Assembly (NCBI GenBank): GCA_000621985.1
Contig: JHWW01000012.1
Coordinates: forward strand, 40,357 to 104,356
Length of the DNA stretch: 64,000 bases
Source: Lachnospiraceae bacterium V9D3004
Lineage (GTDB): Bacteria > Bacillota > Clostridia > Lachnospirales > Lachnospiraceae
Reading direction: 5' to 3'
Below the pieces are notes generated by a model that saw only the letters and a list, made by a program, of their open reading frames with translations, had not been told where the DNA came from and made no database searches. Positions within the stretch are counted from its first letter, which is position 1. Every line of letters begins with the position of its first letter. Made by a program: the position numbers and the translations under genes. Shown here in pieces: positions 61,901 through 64,000 of this stretch.

Positions 61901-62736
61901 TACTCGGCAGCCATCCATTCTGCAAGTTTATTCTTATCAGTGCCTGATGTATTAATTATATATGCAACCATTTTGTCAGCATAACCATACTCATTTTTCT
62001 TATCTGAGGCTCCCTTTACAAGTATATATCCACCTGTTACATAATAATCATACATTCCATTTTTACAAGTCAAAAGTTTTTTTACTTTTCCGGTAGTTAC
62101 GTGTTCCTTATATAACGAATCATCTTTTATATAATAACGATACCCCCTGATAATATCCGTTTTTTCAATTTCATTATAAAAAGTATATCCACTCATTTTT
62201 CTAATATCAGGTTTTTTAACTCTCTTTTTATCAGAACCATCGAACTTCATGGAATACCACTTTCCCGTACCTTCTGAAGCCTTGACACCATATCCCGGAT
62301 CAACGAAGACACATTTTTCATAATATATTCTATTACCTATTACTACCGGTTTTTGTCCATGTGCAAGTCGTTTACACGATGAGCCGTCTATTGCTATCCG
62401 ATATATATAATTTTGTGATATATCGGTTCCGAGTGCAAGATCCCATGTGGCGAATATGTACTTACCTTTTTTTGAAATATCATAAAAGCCGTTAGTATCT
62501 TTTCCTTTATATCTATATGAAAATATCTCTTTCTTTTTCTTTGTAGTTGTATCATAACGCATTATTCCCATTCTTACACCGGACATCTCAAATGCATAAT
62601 ATACGTATTTACCACTTTGACATCCCAAACCTGATTCATTCACCGTAACTTTTCTGGCATATGCTGTATTATCGGTGGATATTAACAGAGATATCATGAT
62701 AAGCACCATCAAAAAATTTTGTGTAATTTTCCTCAT
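61900..62736 (-). CDS. Secreted DUF5050-like β-repeat protein
   Basis: 278 residues. Signal peptide 1-27. Repeats of the type KYVYYAFEMSGVRMGIMRYDTT, NYIYRIAIDGSSCKRL and NRIYYEKCVF are the blade-like β-pattern of DUF5050 proteins from clostridia, related to TolB-type propellers. At 278 aa it covers only part of a full propeller. It starts 9 bp after its paralogue. Probably surface-exposed; function unknown. Confidence 0.78.
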   Translation of the reverse strand: MRKITQNFLMVLIMISLLISTDNTAYARKVTVNESGLGCQSGKYVYYAFEMSGVRMGIMRYDTTTKKKKEIFSYRYKGKDTNGFYDISKKGKYIFATWDLALGTDISQNYIYRIAIDGSSCKRLAHGQKPVVIGNRIYYEKCVFVDPGYGVKASEGTGKWYSMKFDGSDKKRVKKPDIRKMSGYTFYNEIEKTDIIRGYRYYIKDDSLYKEHVTTGKVKKLLTCKNGMYDYYVTGGYILVKGASDKKNEYGYADKMVAYIINTSGTDKNKLAEWMAAE

Positions 62737-62745
62737 TTAATGACC

Positions 62746-63558
62746 TCACTTCCTTAGTTTTTTCAATTTGCCACTTGAATATATATATCTATATTTTACA
62801 CTACCATCAGACGTAACATTTATATCACAGTATTTTTTTGTACCCTTGTTTATATACGGCAAAAATGATGCTTTCTTAAATGTCACTAATTTTTTCTTGT
62901 TCTTACCATTAATATTACAAGAATAAAGATAATATTTTTTATTTTTCTTGTCTGTGCCAATATAATATAACTTTTTTCCGGCAAGTGTATCATTCCCGGC
63001 ATACTCAGTTATTCTTTTTATTTTACCATTCTTTGCATTAACTATACAAAGCGGTGAAGCTCCATAATCCCCACTCTCTCCATTAGCAACATAATAATTC
63101 TTATAATTTGCAGAAAAGTAATTTATCCTTCCTTTATAATATTTTTCTTTATGTTTTTTCATGTTGTACATGCACATATATGAACCAAATACCGGCTCAT
63201 CTATATCTCCACCCCACGAATAATATATATTATCACCGTATACAAGAACAACTCTGCCACCATCAAGACTCTGCTGTTTAAAAGTAACAATTTCCTCGTC
63301 ATCTGATCCATCAGGTTTCATCCTATACAATGTATTCGTTGTATAACTTTGTTCCGATACTATTCTATGTTGTGAATAATACACATAGCCTTTGTGATAA
63401 TATGCGTCATAATTATAATTCATTCCGTCTTTATCCAGAATGGTAATATTTTCAGATATCCTTCCTTCTGAATATTTTGCAGCAGATATATTTTCTGAAT
63501 CTGATGAAATACATAAAAACATAACAATTGAAAATATAAGTATTTTTATCTTATTCAT
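62746..63558 (-). CDS. Secreted DUF5050-like β-repeat protein (paralogue)
   Basis: 270 residues. Signal peptide 1-26. NTLYRMKPDGSDDEEIVTF, GDNIYYSWGG, NKKYYLYSCNINGKNKKKLVTF and GKKLYYIGTD show the same repeated β-hairpin motif as the downstream gene. The two genes are 9 bp apart and likely arose by duplication. The C-terminus is Lys-rich (YRYIYSSGKLKKLRK). Function unknown. The gap 63559-63739 upstream shows no clear promoter. Confidence 0.78.
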   Translation of the reverse strand: MNKIKILIFSIVMFLCISSDSENISAAKYSEGRISENITILDKDGMNYNYDAYYHKGYVYYSQHRIVSEQSYTTNTLYRMKPDGSDDEEIVTFKQQSLDGGRVVLVYGDNIYYSWGGDIDEPVFGSYMCMYNMKKHKEKYYKGRINYFSANYKNYYVANGESGDYGASPLCIVNAKNGKIKRITEYAGNDTLAGKKLYYIGTDKKNKKYYLYSCNINGKNKKKLVTFKKASFLPYINKGTKKYCDINVTSDGSVKYRYIYSSGKLKKLRK

Positions 63559-63739
63559 GATTTTACATCATCCTACCTTAAGTATATTTTGAAATAATAG
63601 TTGCCATAATCAGAAATACGGTAAAAATGTCAACCTTTAATGAGTCATATTGCTTGTAATCACAAATCTGATATGTAATGACCTTTGTCAAGAGACAGTT
63701 TAACAAAAATCACCACAAACTTATTCTGTTGTACCCGAA

Positions 63740-63941
63740 GGCATCGTGAAAGAGCTTTAGGGTATCAGTTCCCGGCATTGGCCACTCTGATATACGTGGA
63801 TTCGAGGATTGCTCCCCTTACCGACAGGTCAATGGTCCGCCGCGAGCTCTACCGTCTAATAGCGTGGATCACAAATGTGCCAACATAGATTTATCGTAGA
63901 TAGCTCAAACCTTGAAGAGTCTAAAGCTCTTTCAGGATGCC
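63740..63941. ncRNA. Structured noncoding segment, candidate mobile-element RNA
   Basis: A 21-bp inverted repeat with one mismatch (63740-63760 / 63921-63941; GGCATCGTGAAAGAGCTTTAG) closes a region of about 160 nt with further pairing (GTATCAG...CTGATAT). More hairpins follow to the edge (CCGTTGATGACGG; AAGCCG...CGGCTT). GC content jumps to about 50% against AT-rich flanks. It resembles a guide-type RNA of an IS (omega-RNA/HEARO of IscB-type, or IS110 bridge RNA). No partner ORF is inside the window, and strand is unresolved. Confidence 0.45.
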
Positions 63942-64000
63942 TCCGGTGTTAGTAGTTACATGCCGTTGATGACGGCGCAAGCCGGCTTACAACGGCTTGG

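Noticed and set aside
63685..63888. 67-codon plus-strand frame across the structured right-edge segment
   Set aside because: No ribosome site, no recognisable domain, and it overlaps the long inverted repeat; RNA structure explains the region better.
63957..64000. Frame reading MPLMTAQAGL into the right edge, superficially like an IscB start (PLMP)
   Set aside because: Only three residues match and the following residues do not fit the IscB N-terminus; too short to support.

Overview
The window is about 40% GC and looks like chromosome from a gut or rumen Firmicute, most likely a Lachnospiraceae member (Butyrivibrio/Roseburia-like). The evidence is the gene content: large secreted proteins with lysine-rich Ig-like (BIG2-type) domains, BspA-type leucine-rich repeats, GLUG repeats, DUF6273-like and DUF5050-like proteins, cohesin/dockerin modules, GH127 arabinofuranosidases, and strong AGGAGG-type ribosome sites. 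No species can be named from sequence alone.

Layout. 1-3991 (minus): uvrC (cut by the left edge), a Cof-type HAD phosphatase and ftsH with an unusual Asn-rich N-terminus. 4322-11189: three glycosyltransferases, a divergent LspA-like signal peptidase, recJ and an aldo/keto reductase. 11563-20613 (minus): a 3,016-residue secreted surface protein, divergent from a flavin-reductase-like gene; the two promoters share one palindrome. 21404-26759: two convergent hybrid histidine kinases around a DUF2007-like protein and folA. 27009-34281: a 7.2-kb integrative element inserted in the 3' end of rpsI, bounded by a 17-bp direct repeat and carrying int, xis, a repressor, a CheY-like protein and a J-domain protein, but no recognisable relaxase or secretion genes. 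34265-40160 (minus): rpsI, rplM, two secreted Ig-domain proteins (one fused to a HAD phosphatase), hisC and a second aminotransferase. 40479-41948: a secreted NlpC/P60 protein. 42214-48297 (minus): an AraC regulator with two GH127 enzymes, one predicted cytoplasmic and one secreted. 48406-49980 (minus): pgeF-like, mazG and a HAD-like micro-ORF. 50434-63558: an XRE regulator and a run of secreted wall or surface proteins. The right edge (63740 onward) holds a GC-richer, highly structured segment that looks like the noncoding end of a mobile element.

How parts may work together. The secreted CHAP amidase (52105-55578) carries a cohesin-like domain, and its neighbour (55716-57821), a lysozyme plus M14 peptidase, carries a type I dockerin. 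This suggests a small non-covalent peptidoglycan-hydrolase complex. The AraC/GH127 genes look like a beta-L-arabinofuranoside utilisation operon. The integrative element regenerates the rpsI 3' end, displaces the ancestral rpsI terminator by 7.2 kb and supplies a substitute hairpin. All functional calls are from reading the sequence and memory of protein families; no database search was run.
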